From NCBI GenBank assembly GCA_034401135.1, contig JAWZSP010000004.1, positions 4,216,001 to 4,280,000 on the forward strand: 64,000 bases of DNA, read 5' to 3'. The position numbers and the translations under genes were made by a program. This DNA comes from Volutella citrinella. Taxonomy: Eukaryota > Ascomycota > Sordariomycetes > Hypocreales > Nectriaceae. A model generated the notes under the pieces. It saw nothing but the letters and a program-made list of their open reading frames with translations. It did no database searches and had not been told where the DNA came from. Position 1 is the stretch's first letter. Every line of letters starts with the position of its first letter. Shown in pieces: positions 1 to 11,310 of this stretch.

Positions 1-685
1 CATGGAGCTCAGGACCATCAATCCAAAGGACAGGAGCGCAAGGGGGGTGACGCTGCCGCCGAACCACATCACCTCGCCATAGGCGATGACAATGATGGTC
101 AAGTTCTTGAAGATGGTGTAAACGGGGACCGAGAGGAATTGGAGAGCCTTGGTTCCGGTGTAGATCATGCCAACCAGGAGGCAGGAGATGGGGAACCCTT
201 TGTTCGTGGTCAGCCTGCATGCTCTTCGAGAGGCCCGCTTCTGAGATCGTCTCTACTCACACTTCTTGGCGCGATCGGGGTCAAAGGGAGCCAGGACCTT
301 GATGAAGCTGGCCTGCTTGCTGATGGTAATGGTGAGAACGGAGACGATGGCCTACACGTACAGCACTGATTAGCCCACCAAAGTCCCCCCAGCGATGTGT
401 GTCGGGGCAGCCTACCTGGATGGCCAAATAGAAGAAGTTGAGGTTCCAGAAGCTGCCAGACACGACGTATTTGTTGACGACGGTCATGGAGATGGAGGAC
501 AAGCAGTAGGCGATAATTGAGATGCCCGGGGTGTTCTCGAGGCGGCTCATACTGGGCATTTCGAGGCCGGAGGAGTGTCGCGGCGCCGGCGAGGGCGACT
601 GGGACAGGAAGGGCTGCTTGGACTTTCCGCTGGTGTCCAGGTCGTCCATGCGGACGGTGTAGTCCTCATCGCGCTTGTTGGCCAT
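1..685 (-). CDS. VRG4: GDP-mannose transporter, Golgi (partial, cut by window edge)
   Basis: Nucleotide-sugar transporter that brings GDP-mannose into the Golgi lumen in exchange for GMP, feeding mannosylation of glycoproteins and lipids. The gene reads leftward and its 3' part lies outside the window. Exons by splice signals and frame: 685-416, 351-261 and 197 to beyond position 1; the codon for Trp in 'KKWFPIS' is split across the second intron. The visible 186 codons show a short Ser/Pro-rich cytosolic N-terminus, then hydrophobic helices. Family-typical segments are '[19 protein letters not shown]', 'FLYLAIQ'-like 'FYLAIQ', '[15 protein letters not shown]' and '[18 protein letters not shown]'. 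The GALNK signature in the C-terminal half is not visible here. Assignment to the Vrg4/Gmt family is secure; the gene is incomplete only because of the window limit. Confidence 0.93.
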
Positions 686-1721
686 TTTGGCTCGGGTTTA
701 TTGTGGGCTCGGGAATTCGCGAAGTGGTTTTCGTTGCGAGTCGAAAAGCGGAAGGTGAACGTGCGCAGTTGGAAAAGCCGTCGGGTGAAGCTTCGACAGA
801 CGGTTTGCGACGAGGTGGGAGAAAGCGAATGTGGGCGGCGAACGACGAGGGAACGAGTGTTGGTGGATGAAGCAACTCGCTGGCAGGAACGCAGTCGTCA
901 CAGTCTCGGCAAGAGGCGGAAACAAAAATAAATGTCGAAGTGGGCGTGTCTCTCAATCGGCCGTCCGCTGATCCCTGGATCCCTTTCTTGAGGCGCAGCT
1001 CCTCAATGGAAGCTCCCTTATTAGATGAGGGAGACGTGGAGGTCGTCCCAGGGGGGCTTAGTCATCGGAGATTTAGGAGGTGGGCTTACGTGGAGGGGTA
1101 CTGGATACGATATTTTCTCGTGTTTCGCTACGCTATGCTCCAAGTCTCCAATACCTACAGCAGTGTTCTCCCCCCCCCCTAATCGGTGACAGGCACCTAA
1201 CGCCGACTTCCAATAATCAGAAAGAAAAATGGAATGGAAAATCAATAGCTCAAAAGTAGTTACTTTTCCTTCATATACCATAAGAAAACCGAGATCCGCG
1301 ATGTTACCAGCCCTTGGAAGCCGTTGGAGCTTGACCGGACGGAGTGAGAACAAATATAGTAGAGTAAAATACAACGGTGGGTGGCGGGACTGATACACAT
1401 CCTGTCAATCGTACAGCCATATGTCTTTTCTTGTGCCTCTCGTGCGAGGAAAGGGAAAGTGGTGCAGTGGCAAGGAGCTAGATGGTGAAAGGGTGTGCAA
1501 CCCAGAGGATGACATATTTCCAGTGGCCTTGGCCACGATATGTGTTATAGAATGAGACGAGATATAATGAGGTCCAGTTCCTGAGGATGTTGGCAGGTGG
1601 TGTAAATCCCGAGGGAGTATGTTTGGTGTCTTTCGACAGTCATCCCACGGGAGCATTGCATATCGTCGTCGGTTCGTGATCGAGTCATGAAAATATAAAT
1701 CGTCACGATCCACAGGTGTCC
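686..1721. other. Intergenic, promoter side of the GDP-mannose transporter
   Basis: About 1 kb between the start of the leftward transporter gene and the 3' end of the leftward SDR gene. It holds a run of C residues near 1171-1182 and scattered short reading frames with no recognisable family and no splice-extended continuation. I see no RNA gene or mobile element. Confidence 0.6.
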
Positions 1722-2841
1722 CTACGTAGCCGGATCCGGTTGCGCATCAGGCATGTCAGCCTCGTTCTGCGGCTCTTTGTCGTCCTTGTCGTCCTTTTCG
1801 TCTTCCGCAGACGGGTCGGGGAAGTTGAGATGCTTCCAGTCCTCCAGCTCCTCGGTGACGGACCGCAGACGGTCGCGGATGCTCTCAATGGCATAGCTTC
1901 CCAGCAGCAGGCGCAGCGGCGGGTACGAGCAGTGGGCGAGCTGCCAGGTCAATTCGGCGCACTTGACGGCGCTCGTGGGCTGGCGGTCGCCTAGCCACTG
2001 CATCATGCGCTTGACATGCATGGCGGGTGCCGTGGCGTGGCCGTACGCTTCGCTGGCCGGCTTGATGAGAAAGTGACCCCAGGTCGGCAGGGCGCCCTCG
2101 GGCGTCTCGGGTTCGTCGCGGCGCACGTGGCCGGGCTCGATGAGAGTGGCCTTGATGTTGAAGGCGTCGGTCTCGTACAGCATGGCCTCGATGAGGCCCT
2201 CGACGGCGTACTTTGTCGCGCAGTAGGGGCCCAGGCCGGGCACGCCCAGGGCGCCCGACGTGGAGCTGAAGATGAGGTAGCGGCCTGCCTCGCGGCGGCG
2301 GAAGTAGGGCAGCGTGGCGTGGATGATGTGGACGGTGCCCATAAAGTTGGTCTCGAACTGGTTGCGCAGATCGTGCTCGTCCTGGTCCTCGCACGCGCCG
2401 ATGACGCCGTAGCCCGAGCAGTTGGCGACGACATCAATGTGCCCGAAGTGCTGGATGGCGCGCTCGACTACACGCGCTACCGAGTCGCGCGCCCGCACAT
2501 CGCAGAGCGTGCCCAGGCAGTTCTCATGGATGTTGGCCATCTCCTCGGGCGTTGTCTCGTGGACGCGCCCTACCGAAGTGACGAAGTCACCACGCGCGAG
2601 AGCGCACTTGACGAGAGAGCGGCCCATATGCCCGGTGCCGCCAAAGATCTAGATGATGGGTTAGCGAGTTGCCTCCATTTTCTTTCTATTCGTCTTGGAT
2701 GCAAGGGGTTCGACCTACTATCCAGACCAGCTTCTTGTTGGAGCGGTCACCCAGCGGCGGGTCGCAGCTCGCAGGCAGCTGGACGCGCGACCTGACGGAT
2801 CCCCCTTCTGTCACATCCGAAGCCTCAGTGCGAGCGTCCAT
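1722..2841 (-). CDS. Short-chain dehydrogenase/reductase (classical SDR)
   Basis: NAD(P)-dependent oxidoreductase of the SDR superfamily; substrate unknown. Two exons, 2841-2719 and 2648-1722, joined in phase give 349 residues. The intron falls just before the Rossmann glycine motif 'FGGTGHMGRS' (about residues 43-51), so the long downstream frame by itself lacks the cofactor site. The fold motifs follow in order: an acidic 'CDVR' after beta-3 (about 90), an NAG-like 'NCSGYG' (about 117), a serine patch 'FSSTSG' (about 168-173), and the catalytic pair in 'YCATK' (Tyr183, Lys187). The C-terminus is unusual: roughly 25 residues rich in Asp, Glu and Lys ('EDEKDDKDDKEPQ'). The N-terminal 40 residues before the Rossmann strand are also longer than usual. 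No pathway partner is adjacent, so a specific reaction cannot be named. Confidence 0.88.
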
Positions 2842-4362
2842 GGCGGCGGGCAGCTGCTCCCTGGCAGCAGATGCCAGGACCAGTGGGCGGTGGCTGGTGG
2901 CGAGCGAGAGGGTGCGCGCCCGTCCGCGCCGTCAACGAGCGAGCGCGGCGGATTGAGATTTGGCTTTGCGCGCCGAGCCGGAGCAGAGCAGGCGGCAGGT
3001 GTTGGGGATGGACGAGGCTCCTGCTGTGTGAGTGAGACTAACGGCTGAGGTTGAAGATGGACATGGACTCGGCCGCCCAGGCCGGACTTGCCCCACCGGT
3101 TGAAAACCCGGGGTAGCGACACGCCTCCGGTGCAACCTATTTTCCTGCCCACACATTCCTCCGAGCTCTCTCTCAGCATGCCGATTGAGTGCGCCCCGAA
3201 CACGAACATATGATAGCGGCCGGCCAATGCAGCCTCGCATCGCCTAGAGGGCTTGAGAGCAGCCGAATCTAGGTCGTTGGTGCCGGCTGGAGTGGGTGCC
3301 GGCCCAGCCCAGTAGCCGGAACGACATTGGGATGCAGAGCACAACATGTTCGTGGCCCTGACCACTCACGTATTGCAGGAATCATCTTGTAAGTGAGCGC
3401 CCACAGATGGGTGTGGCAAGATTGTCAGGGCAGATCCGAGGCAGCAACTTTTCGGCCGAGACGACGGTGCTCGTTACAGAATCGTCAGAGGTAGGTATGA
3501 AATGCAAGCCAAGGATTGTGCTGCAACCAGTCAAATACAATGGCCAGCCACCTACTCTATAGTACCATCTGATGTGTACTATTATACACACCGCTGCCAG
3601 CTGTGAAGCAGTCGGCAGTTCAGACTGACTGCGGACCAGGACGACAGCTGTAACATGCACTAAGAGCTGGACCCCGCAGTCCCAACAGAGAAGCCAATGC
3701 CAGCCATTCTGATGGTCAGTCACCACCGTAATCAATCCAGGGACAACCACACCCCAGCTTGTCTCCAAATGCCAGGATTAAGTCGACCTTGCTGAACCCA
3801 GCAATGCCCCCATATCTGCTGGGCCAATCCAAGCGCGGCTCAGCCAGTTTCGGGCCGTCGGTTTTTGAGCATCTTGCCCAGTCAATGCTGCTAGTAGTGC
3901 GCGCTGTGACATCCAGGATGCCCTCATTGGTGAGGCGGTATTGCCATCATGGCCACCCCCCGCAGCATCGTGCCACTCTACGATGGTGCAAAGCCATCCA
4001 TGCATCACGTCAATCCAATGCAGTGTTCTCTTAATCGCCAGCCGTGATTCCCAGGAATTGCCTCGAGTGTAAGCTGACGGCTCACCGCGGCATTTCGCAG
4101 CCCACCGGTGTGATCTACGAAGCCGGGTTTGGCACCTTCATTTCAGCACTAGATGGTGCCGTCAACAGGACATCGAATATTGGAGTTATCTAGGTAAATT
4201 GAGCATTAAGAGGCTGCAATAGATTCGTCGTTGGTATCATGGTTGAAAAGATCCTAGGCTATTATATCTGTTGAAAGGGAAACGCTTATATTCATTGAAC
4301 TCGACTTGGTCCATCCAACGACCGGACAACAGTACACCGAACCAACACCTTCGCGGCACAAG
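2842..4362. other. Intergenic, nothing recognised
   Basis: About 1.5 kb upstream of the SDR gene and downstream of the acireductone dioxygenase gene. Several frames of 90-180 codons occur on both strands but none carries a known motif, a signal peptide or a plausible spliced extension. No RNA gene or transposon feature was seen. Confidence 0.55.
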
Positions 4363-5033
4363 TTAGTTGTTGAGGAAGGTCTGCACATACTCCTGGCGGT
4401 GCTCGTTGCTGTCAAGCTCGGGCGCGCGGTTCAGAGGCGTCCACTTGGGCTCGTCCTTGAACAGGCGCATGGCATGGACGTACTACGCGTGCAATTGTCA
4501 GTCTTTGGCGCCAAAAGCCTCATTCCGGGGCCAGCAATGAACTCACGTTGCTCTCGTCCGTGGTGAAGCGGTGGTAGATACCAGCGGGCAGGATGAGGAG
4601 GTCGTCCTTGTCGAGCAGCACGCGCACCCACTCGTCGTCCTTGCTGCGCACATCAAAGTAACCCTGGCCGCCGCGGATGTATCGAATCTCCTCGTCCTCG
4701 TGCAGGTGCTCGGAGAAGAAGGACTTGACCTTTTCCTCGTACACGTCGCCCATGGTCTGCGGCGACACCTTGATCTCGTCGCGGTTCTTGTAGCCGCGCT
4801 CCGCGGCCAGCTGGTCGACGCTGGCGAGGTCGGGGAAGCGGTAGTAGTGCACGCCGAGCTTCTCGAGTGCCTCGACGTCGACGGCCTTACCCGAGTCGTG
4901 GGGGAGGCGCTGGTCGCCCTGGACGCGGTCAAGAACCGCATGTTAGCGGGGGTATTCCATGACGTGGAGATGCGACAGAGGGGCAAGGCGGGCAGCAACG
5001 CACAGGCAGGTTGTCGTAAAAGTAGGCCTTCAT
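4363..5033 (-). CDS. ADI1: Acireductone dioxygenase (methionine salvage)
   Basis: Cupin metalloenzyme that oxidises the acireductone intermediate of the methionine salvage pathway to the 2-oxo acid precursor of methionine plus formate when Fe2+ is bound. Three exons, 5033-5004, 4918-4547 and 4482-4363, give 173 residues, normal for fungal ARD. The first exon encodes only '[10 protein letters not shown]', the standard ARD start. The metal site is clear: '[14 protein letters not shown]' supplies the His-x-His and Glu ligands (about residues 80-91), and the second cupin box '[10 protein letters not shown]' supplies the last His. The C-terminal exon '[15 protein letters not shown]' is also typical. 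Likely cytosolic or nuclear. No neighbouring gene of the same pathway is present. Confidence 0.95.
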
Positions 5034-5916
5034 CTTGGAGAGATTTGGAGTATCGGTAAACGACAGGGAGTTTCGCAAACAGATGGCTGGAGGAGGAGAA
5101 TTGGATGCAAGTTGCAATGGAAACTTTCTGCGCGAGGGCGGCGGACGCAGCTGTTGTTGGGCTTGGAGGGGCAGCTAGGGCTATATTATAGCACATACGT
5201 CGTAAGGCGCCATAGCGGGGCACTCACTCCCTTGGTAGCGCGTGGGGTGGGTGATGCGACGTCAGTGCTCGATCGCCTCCAGAGTTGGACAAGGATCCGT
5301 GGATGCCGGAATTTAGCGCCATTACAGGTTTGTGCAATGCTCGTGCAAGCAGCGGCATGTCTGGCGGCCGCTGCTGACCGGCAACTCAGATAGGACATTG
5401 AATGGATGTTTGCACGACGCCCAATGTCAACGTGGCCCGTCTCATATGTCAGACCTGCTGGCTCCCGAGCCTGTGCACCCACCGCCCATGCCAACTTGGT
5501 GGACGATGGTTAGCCTGAGTCAGGGGCTCTCAGCCCAACTGGCAGAACTCAATACCGCGTTGATTTTAAGCACACGACAGGCCGGTAGGCCCGGTGCTTC
5601 TGCTTCTCTGATTTCAAGGTTGGAAGAACTCCAAGGATGTCTTCTATTCCCTATGGATGCCCGCGATGGGCCGTTGCAATGCCGTATTAGGAATGCAACG
5701 AAAACGCAAAGTGCCTTTCACCGTAACCGGACGCCGCCGTTGCCATTCCTTCAACCTTCCCACACAGAAACAAATGTCCCAAAAACGCCGAAGCCCTGAT
5801 GCATGGTTATAGTGTAGTAGTCGATGCTAACTCGCGTAAAGCGAGTACAAAAGCCGTAACAATAAATGGGGCAATATGCCTGCATCGTCAATGCCGGCAA
5901 GAGCGTCGTGGGCTCC
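5034..5916. other. Intergenic, nothing recognised
   Basis: About 0.9 kb between the acireductone dioxygenase start and the derlin stop. It contains short unsupported frames only, including a 155-codon frame at 5332-5799 on the plus strand that has no recognisable domain. Confidence 0.55.
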
Positions 5917-6731
5917 TTAGATCTCCGGGGCAGCAACCTCACCAGCCCGAGCGACCATGATGTCGTTGTTCACGCCCTCGGCCGAGTCGTCATCTGGCAG
6001 CCTCGCCTCGAACAGTCGTCGCCACCAGTTGGGAGGATCCAGGGGCCGCGAGCCGTTGTGCAGCGGAGGGTACACATCGGAGAAGAAGTACCAGATGTGC
6101 CCAATGACGACACCCATGATCTCGTCCTTGGGAATCGTCCCGTGCAGGACCAGGCTGAAGCCCATCAGCACCCAGGGCAGGTACGGCGCGGTGAAGACCA
6201 GGAGACCCAGGAAGCTAAGCCGCGTGTCCGGGTTCCGGCGCGACCAGATGTAGACGAGCGTCGACGACAGCGGGTGGCCCAGGAATGGCATCGAAACGAG
6301 CGGCGACAGGGCGATGAGGCTGGCCATGGCATAGAGGAGGAGCCAGGAGAAGTGCGCTGGGGAACGGCCAGATGATTCTTCGAGGAGGCGCGCGTAGCGC
6401 TGAAGGAAGTAGACGTGGAAGAGGAGGTCGAGCGAGAAGGGGCCAAAGTATAGGAACGTCGTCAATAATCGCCAGTACTGCAAACAAGAAAGCGTTAGCA
6501 ATCGCTTGCGATGGGCTGTGATGGACAACTGCGCATCTGGGGCACGAGACATACCTGGGACTTGACAAAGACGGCGCGGAAGCTGTAGAATAGTTGGAAG
6601 GGCGTCAGCATCTGGCACTGGACCAGCGCGCTCGTCAGAACGGTCGCCGTGGTCCACCATCGCGTGCATGTCGGCATCTCCCAGAACCACGTCTCGAGAG
6701 GCAGCCGCCCTCCGTCCATGACTTGGTCCAT
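5917..6731 (-). CDS. Derlin (Der1-like rhomboid pseudoprotease)
   Basis: ER membrane protein of the derlin family, part of the machinery that moves misfolded proteins out of the ER for degradation. Exons 6731-6555 and 6477-5917 join in phase to give 245 residues. Start chosen at the ATG of 'MDQVMDGGRLPLETWFWEMP', which is in frame and precedes the family pattern of a short cytosolic lead, an amphipathic 'PLETWFWEMPTCTRWW' entry and the first membrane helix. The WR motif conserved in rhomboid-like pseudoproteases is at Trp61-Arg62 right after the intron ('YWRLLTTFLYFG'). Further hydrophobic segments and a 'GVVIGHIWYFFSDVYPP' stretch with GxxxG spacing follow. There is no rhomboid catalytic Ser/His dyad. 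Whether it matches Der1 or Dfm1 cannot be decided by eye. Confidence 0.9.
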
Positions 6732-8211
6732 AGTCGCGTCAAGGAAGCGTTCTGTGTGTGCCTGCGGCGCAACCTGGTGTGGCGATTCCTGACGAGAGAG
6801 TCAAGGAGTGCGAGGTGAAGCTGCTGTATGAGGCCGTGAAGGATGCGATGGCGATTGGGTGTAGTTGGGTGAGTTGGATGCTTGATTGATTGACTGATAG
6901 CTGCCAGCCCCGGATGATGTCGGTACCGATGCTACGGACGACGGCAACCTCCGATTAGGTAAGACAAGCACGAACGCAAGCGGCACAAAAGTGGCAAAGA
7001 CTCTCGTAGACTGGAGGCAGAGCAGAGCGGTAGCGACAATGACGACGACGAAAGGAAGGCGATTGCTGGAAGGGAATGGGAAGGCAGGAACGGAAATGCA
7101 ACGGGTTTCGTGCAAGGTGGCCAAAGCCAGACACGTCGACGTTCTCCGCTGGCAGCGCGATCGCCCAAGATGTGTTGCAGTAGGCCCAGCCGGGGGACGG
7201 CCTCTAGCGTCACGGAACACCGATAGCGCTCGGCACAAGGCCCAAAGGCCCATGAGGGTCCCCTGTAAAATGTGGCCTTTCAGGTGTCCACAGTGCGCCC
7301 CGACCCGCAGTGCCCCTCGTTCCCATCCCCCTCACCTAATCGCGCAGTCGTCCATTTACAACACACTTGCCCTCCACAACCACACGACCTCTACCTGGGA
7401 AACTGTCACAGATCCTGCCATATCTGTTTGATCGGTGAATTTCGATACCAGGGAAGAAAGTCATGGACCGACGAGGCAAGAAGAAACGTGACAAGAACAC
7501 GACGCAAATTGGGGAGGCGATTCAAGTGTGAACTGAAGCCACCAAAGCCCTACGACAACCACACAAAGTCTTCCAAGGCCAATTCGTCAGAGCAAGGCTC
7601 GGCGCGATGGCGGCAATCGTGCAGGGAAAGTATGAATATCCTACCGGAGGCGTGCAACCGTAACCAGTTTAGCAAACCAGAGGAATTCATTCCCGAGAAC
7701 CGTGACGAGCGGCGAAACCACAACACCACTTCGCCACCCTGGAGGCATTTGGCGACGGGCACAAATTCTGGCGATGCAAATTTGTGCAAGAGTGCTGAAT
7801 AAGCAGGTTCTGGAGACCTTAGTGTTATAAGTTAAAAAAAAAGTGTTTTCTTTCGTCCTTCGGGACACATTGGTCAATTGAAACGATGTACGTACCCAAG
7901 GTCGTCGGTTCGAAAACCACTGCTGACAATTTCGCAGACAGAGAAGATGTCCGTACCCATACCCCTCTCAACCGGATTAAATGCTAATGTTGGTTTTTCG
8001 GTAGTAGCATGGCCCCTGCACTAAGGATGACACGCTCAATCAAAGAGAAGCTACAAATTTTTTTACTCTTTGTGCCGTCTTTTTCTTGATATCTTTCCCC
8101 TATGTGTGGTTAAATTCTTGCGGTCTTTCAATGTCTCGAAACCGCTGTTGTGGGGCAATCGCGTTGGCGGTGCTTGTGGGTGGGGCGCGGGCCAGTTCTG
8201 AGCCTAGTATT
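6732..8211. other. Intergenic, nothing recognised
   Basis: About 1.5 kb between the derlin start and the 3' end of the Zn2Cys6 gene. The right half (about 7800-8160) is AT-richer and holds short A and T runs. Reading frames up to 176 codons are present but have no family features. Confidence 0.55.
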
Positions 8212-9597
8212 TTATTCATAACACTGTCCTATGTGAACAGTACGACTCCCTGTATTTAGAAGTAAAGGGAGCGTAATCTTGTCTTGTTGAAACTGCAGAC
8301 TATTGTGAAAATCGGTACATGATTCACTCTCTGCACAATTGCTACTCGGTGTCTCGGTGCCTACGCTACTGATGCTCCCGTTGCTCGTTGGCGTCCACCC
8401 TGGATTGCCAAGGAGTAATCTTGTTATCTGGAGACTTCTGTCCTCTGTGAGAGCGAGGCGAGGCACAATGAGGTACGGAGACCAGCTCGTATCAAGGTAT
8501 CGGATAATCTTGCCAATCTCACGGTGGCTGATTCCTTTGGCCCACCAGATGTCGTCTACGAGCTTCATAAAAACCAGGTAGTGAGCCAAGATGATCAAGG
8601 CCCTGGGTCTGCGTTGACGACCGAGCCGGATAAAGTCCTCGGGGATGTAAGTTGACCATGTGGCGATCCGTGTTGCCATGGTTGGGCCAAGGCCGGCACG
8701 AAGATTTGAATAGAGCGAACCAAGGTATTGAAGGGTCCTGTAATATGTGAAGGTGTCGCCGTATTCTGGGTCATCCTGCTCCATCGACGACATCATCGAC
8801 AGCAAGGTACTGGGGATATGGAAGGAGGCATCGTTGAGATCGACAGGCGGCCTGAGGAAAAGCTCGGCCATGCCCGAGTCCCAGAGCCGGCGGGGGCTCA
8901 CCATGTCGACGACCAGGCCAATGCCCCTCCAGACGACCATCCAGTCGACGATGCAAATGTCATTCGCGCCCTCTTCATGAAATACGTGGCAGGACAGACT
9001 CGTAAGCAAGAAGGAACAAGCAATAAGAGCAGAGTGCGTCTCCGGGGTGGGCTCTTCTATAGCTCTGCGATATCCCCCGACCGCCCGGGCGCGATAGTAG
9101 ACGACCCGCTTGGCATCGATGTCCTGGTCTAGCACCTGCTGGTGCAGCGCCGACGTGGCGAGAAGGCAGTCCATCAAGAATGGATGCTCAAATGCGCAGC
9201 GGGGTATGTGGATTTTCTGAATGTCGGTGACTCGCTTCAAGAGCCAGCTCTCAGTTGTCAGTCTGGCCGTGCTGGTGGTGATGTTGGTGTACGACCAGAG
9301 TAGCTTCATATCGACGGCATCCCGCTCGAGCAAAGGCCTGAAAAGTGGCTCGTCCAGGATAGCGACCTGGGAGCCCTGGCTGTCCGATTCTTGGCCATCA
9401 GCCGAACCAGCGGTTACGTGACCCCCAGGAGCCGGCCTGGTCTTGAGGTAGACACATGCCTCGTCGCGCAAGAGACAGTTTCGACAGGTTGGGCGGGCCT
9501 CATCACACCTGACTTTGCGAGCTTTGCAGACCCTGCAGCCGAATCTTGACTTGTTATGAGGGCGTTTGGCGTGGAAGGTCGTTTTGGGGGGAGGCAT
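8212..9597 (-). CDS. Zn2Cys6 transcription factor, sterol-uptake-control (Upc2) type
   Basis: Fungal binuclear zinc cluster regulator, 461 residues in a single exon from the ATG at 9597-9595. The open frame extends upstream to 9732, but this Met is preferred because it lies just before the basic lead 'KTTFHAKRPHNKSRFG' and an apparent splice acceptor lies just upstream. The zinc cluster is 'CRVCKARKVRCDEARPTC' followed by 'RNCLLRDEACVY', giving six Cys at about residues 23-50 (CX2CX6CX5CX2CX6C pattern). The middle region 'MDCLLATSALHQQ' and the alpha-helical remainder look like the regulatory domain of Upc2/sterol-uptake-control-like proteins. This is a family resemblance, not proof of a role in sterol control. 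No adjacent sterol gene supports that role. Confidence 0.88.
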   Translation of the reverse strand: MPPPKTTFHAKRPHNKSRFGCRVCKARKVRCDEARPTCRNCLLRDEACVYLKTRPAPGGHVTAGSADGQESDSQGSQVAILDEPLFRPLLERDAVDMKLLWSYTNITTSTARLTTESWLLKRVTDIQKIHIPRCAFEHPFLMDCLLATSALHQQVLDQDIDAKRVVYYRARAVGGYRRAIEEPTPETHSALIACSFLLTSLSCHVFHEEGANDICIVDWMVVWRGIGLVVDMVSPRRLWDSGMAELFLRPPVDLNDASFHIPSTLLSMMSSMEQDDPEYGDTFTYYRTLQYLGSLYSNLRAGLGPTMATRIATWSTYIPEDFIRLGRQRRPRALIILAHYLVFMKLVDDIWWAKGISHREIGKIIRYLDTSWSPYLIVPRLALTEDRSLQITRLLLGNPGWTPTSNGSISSVGTETPSSNCAESESCTDFHNSLQFQQDKITLPLLLNTGSRTVHIGQCYE

Positions 9598-10713
9598 CAC
9601 TGGTTCTGTAAGTGGAGCAGTAATTAGACTGATTGCTCCAGGTGAATGGGAAATGCTCTCAAACTGCGGGTTCCAGGCCAAGAATAACTCCGGATTAAGG
9701 TGAATATACAATTGGACTGGGGAGGAGAGCATGAGGATAATATGCTATAAAACATCAATCTTCCATGACAGGATCGATCAAGAATCTGCCTTGCATCATC
9801 GCATTCGCAACGCACTGGACACCCTTTGGTGAAGTCTCGCATTCGCCTAACGCCTAAGCCAGTCAGACACTGTAAAGGCCATTTAGGTATGGATAGTGAC
9901 AGTGGGGAGATGTAAGACCTGCTTACGTGCCCAGGACCCTGGTTCTGGAGCGAGATAGGCTTACAGGCCACAAGCATCATCATCCTGTCGACGTTCCTCT
10001 ATATTTTACATTACATAGGTGTTATACGTTCGTGGTGTTGACCACGTGATAACAGACATCTGGACTCGGTGTGATATTCCCTTGCCCTGGGTATTTGGTT
10101 CTTGCTTCGACTCTTTTTGTACCACCTGATATTCTCCCGTCTCCGTCCCTGGCTCGGTCACTGTTCGAGCTACGCTACAACACTTAGATGCTTCCTGCAG
10201 TGAGGAATAGTACAGCAAAACTTGAGATTGAGGGGGAGTGAAGCCAAAATACCCGCAAAAATTGACGCGCACTTGCCGCTACCTACTTGAGCATCCATTC
10301 AACATGAGGCCATCGCCAGACTTCTTTGTTCGCCCTCCAGTGCTGGACCCACCCAATCAGGCTATCGAGAATTACATAATCACAACCACCCAATCCGCAT
10401 CCGGCACCCGCCTGCGCCTCAGGGTGGCTGGTACCCCTTCTTTAATTACGCGCGCGAAAAATCGCGGGGCTGGGAAGGCGCGTGCATCCATCCCGCGTTC
10501 AGTTAATTGAGTGGCTGTACCTCTCTTCACCTGTAGCAACAGCTCACATTCTTTCAACTCCTCCAACCAAGCAGCTGTCCACGCCCTACGCAACGAGAAT
10601 CTTGAACCTCGCCGCTCGCTCTTCGTCGCCGCAGCTCGAATCGCACATACATTTTTTTTCTGAGCTTTTCCTTCGACTGGCGCTAAGAGGTGCCCCCTTC
10701 GCCCACAGCTACC
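9598..10713. other. Divergent promoter region, Zn2Cys6 gene and CENP-A gene
   Basis: About 1.1 kb between two outward-facing genes. No supported coding frame. A GC-rich E2F/MBF-like site lies at 10452-10459, annotated separately. Confidence 0.6.
10452..10459 (-). promoter_or_regulatory. E2F/MBF-like site upstream of the CENP-A gene
   Basis: The minus strand reads TTTCGCGC, matching the TTTSGCGC E2F-type consensus. It sits in a run of alternating CG (ACGCGCGCG) about 255 bp before the CENP-A start codon. A role in G1/S timing is inferred from the motif only. Confidence 0.4.
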
Positions 10714-11310
10714 ATGCCTCCCCAAACGAAAAAACCCAGGGCTTCAACAGGGCGACCTGCAAAGGGACGACCTTCAACAGGACGCCGATCAACAGGCGCC
10801 AAGTCGAGACCCAGTGATGTTCAAGGTGGGCACCCGTTTGAAGCTTCTTGTACATGCGCGCAGCTTCTAACAGCAACCTAAACAGCTGGCGATCCTGTCC
10901 CCGTGCGCGCAAAGCGTCGCTACCGACCCGGCACTGTTGCCCTCCGCGAGATCCGCCAGTACCAGGGCAACACAAAGCTCCTACTCCTGCGCCTACCATT
11001 TGCACGACTTGTACGTCCCTACGCGCCCACGGCCGCTTCTGCGCCGCCCTGCTTCTTTGCTGCTCGACAGGAGCGCTAACGCCAGATACTCCAGGTCCGA
11101 GAAATCGCATTAACGGTACGACCCCGCGGCGAGGGTATGCGATGGCAGAGCCAGGCAATCCAGGCCCTCCAGGAGGCCGCCGAGGCCTTCATGGTGCACC
11201 TATTCGAAGACACCAACCTGTGCGCCATCCACGCCAAGCGGGTGACGATTATGCAGAAGGACATCCAGCTAGCCCGGCGGATACGAGGAATGTGGCAGGG
11301 ACTGGGCTGA
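10714..11310 (+). CDS. CSE4: Centromeric histone H3 variant (CENP-A / CenH3)
   Basis: Histone H3 variant that replaces H3 in centromeric nucleosomes and seeds the kinetochore. Three exons, 10714-10825, 10886-11010 and 11095-11310, give 150 residues. After the tail comes the alpha-N segment '[16 protein letters not shown]', alpha-1 '[18 protein letters not shown]', loop 1, then alpha-2 '[18 protein letters not shown]' and alpha-3 '[18 protein letters not shown]'. It is CENP-A rather than canonical H3: loop 1 is longer and contains Arg-Gly ('[13 protein letters not shown]'), canonical tail lysine motifs such as ARTKQTARKS are absent, and the C-terminus ends 'RGMWQGLG'. The 40-residue tail is built of Ser/Thr-Gly-Arg and Gly-Arg-Pro units. 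Single-copy and essential in fungi in general. Confidence 0.95.

Noticed and set aside
3382..3768. 128-codon hydrophobic minus-strand frame
   Set aside because: Some hydrophobic stretches but no known family, no good start context and no neighbouring support.
7890..7915. tRNA B-box-like GGTTCGAAA
   Set aside because: The flanking bases do not form a T-arm stem, and no A-box or acceptor stem is found at the right distance.
9598..9732. N-terminal extension of 45 residues for the sterol-uptake-type factor
   Set aside because: The extension has no family resemblance, and an acceptor-like CTTACAG lies just before the later ATG; 9597 is the better start.
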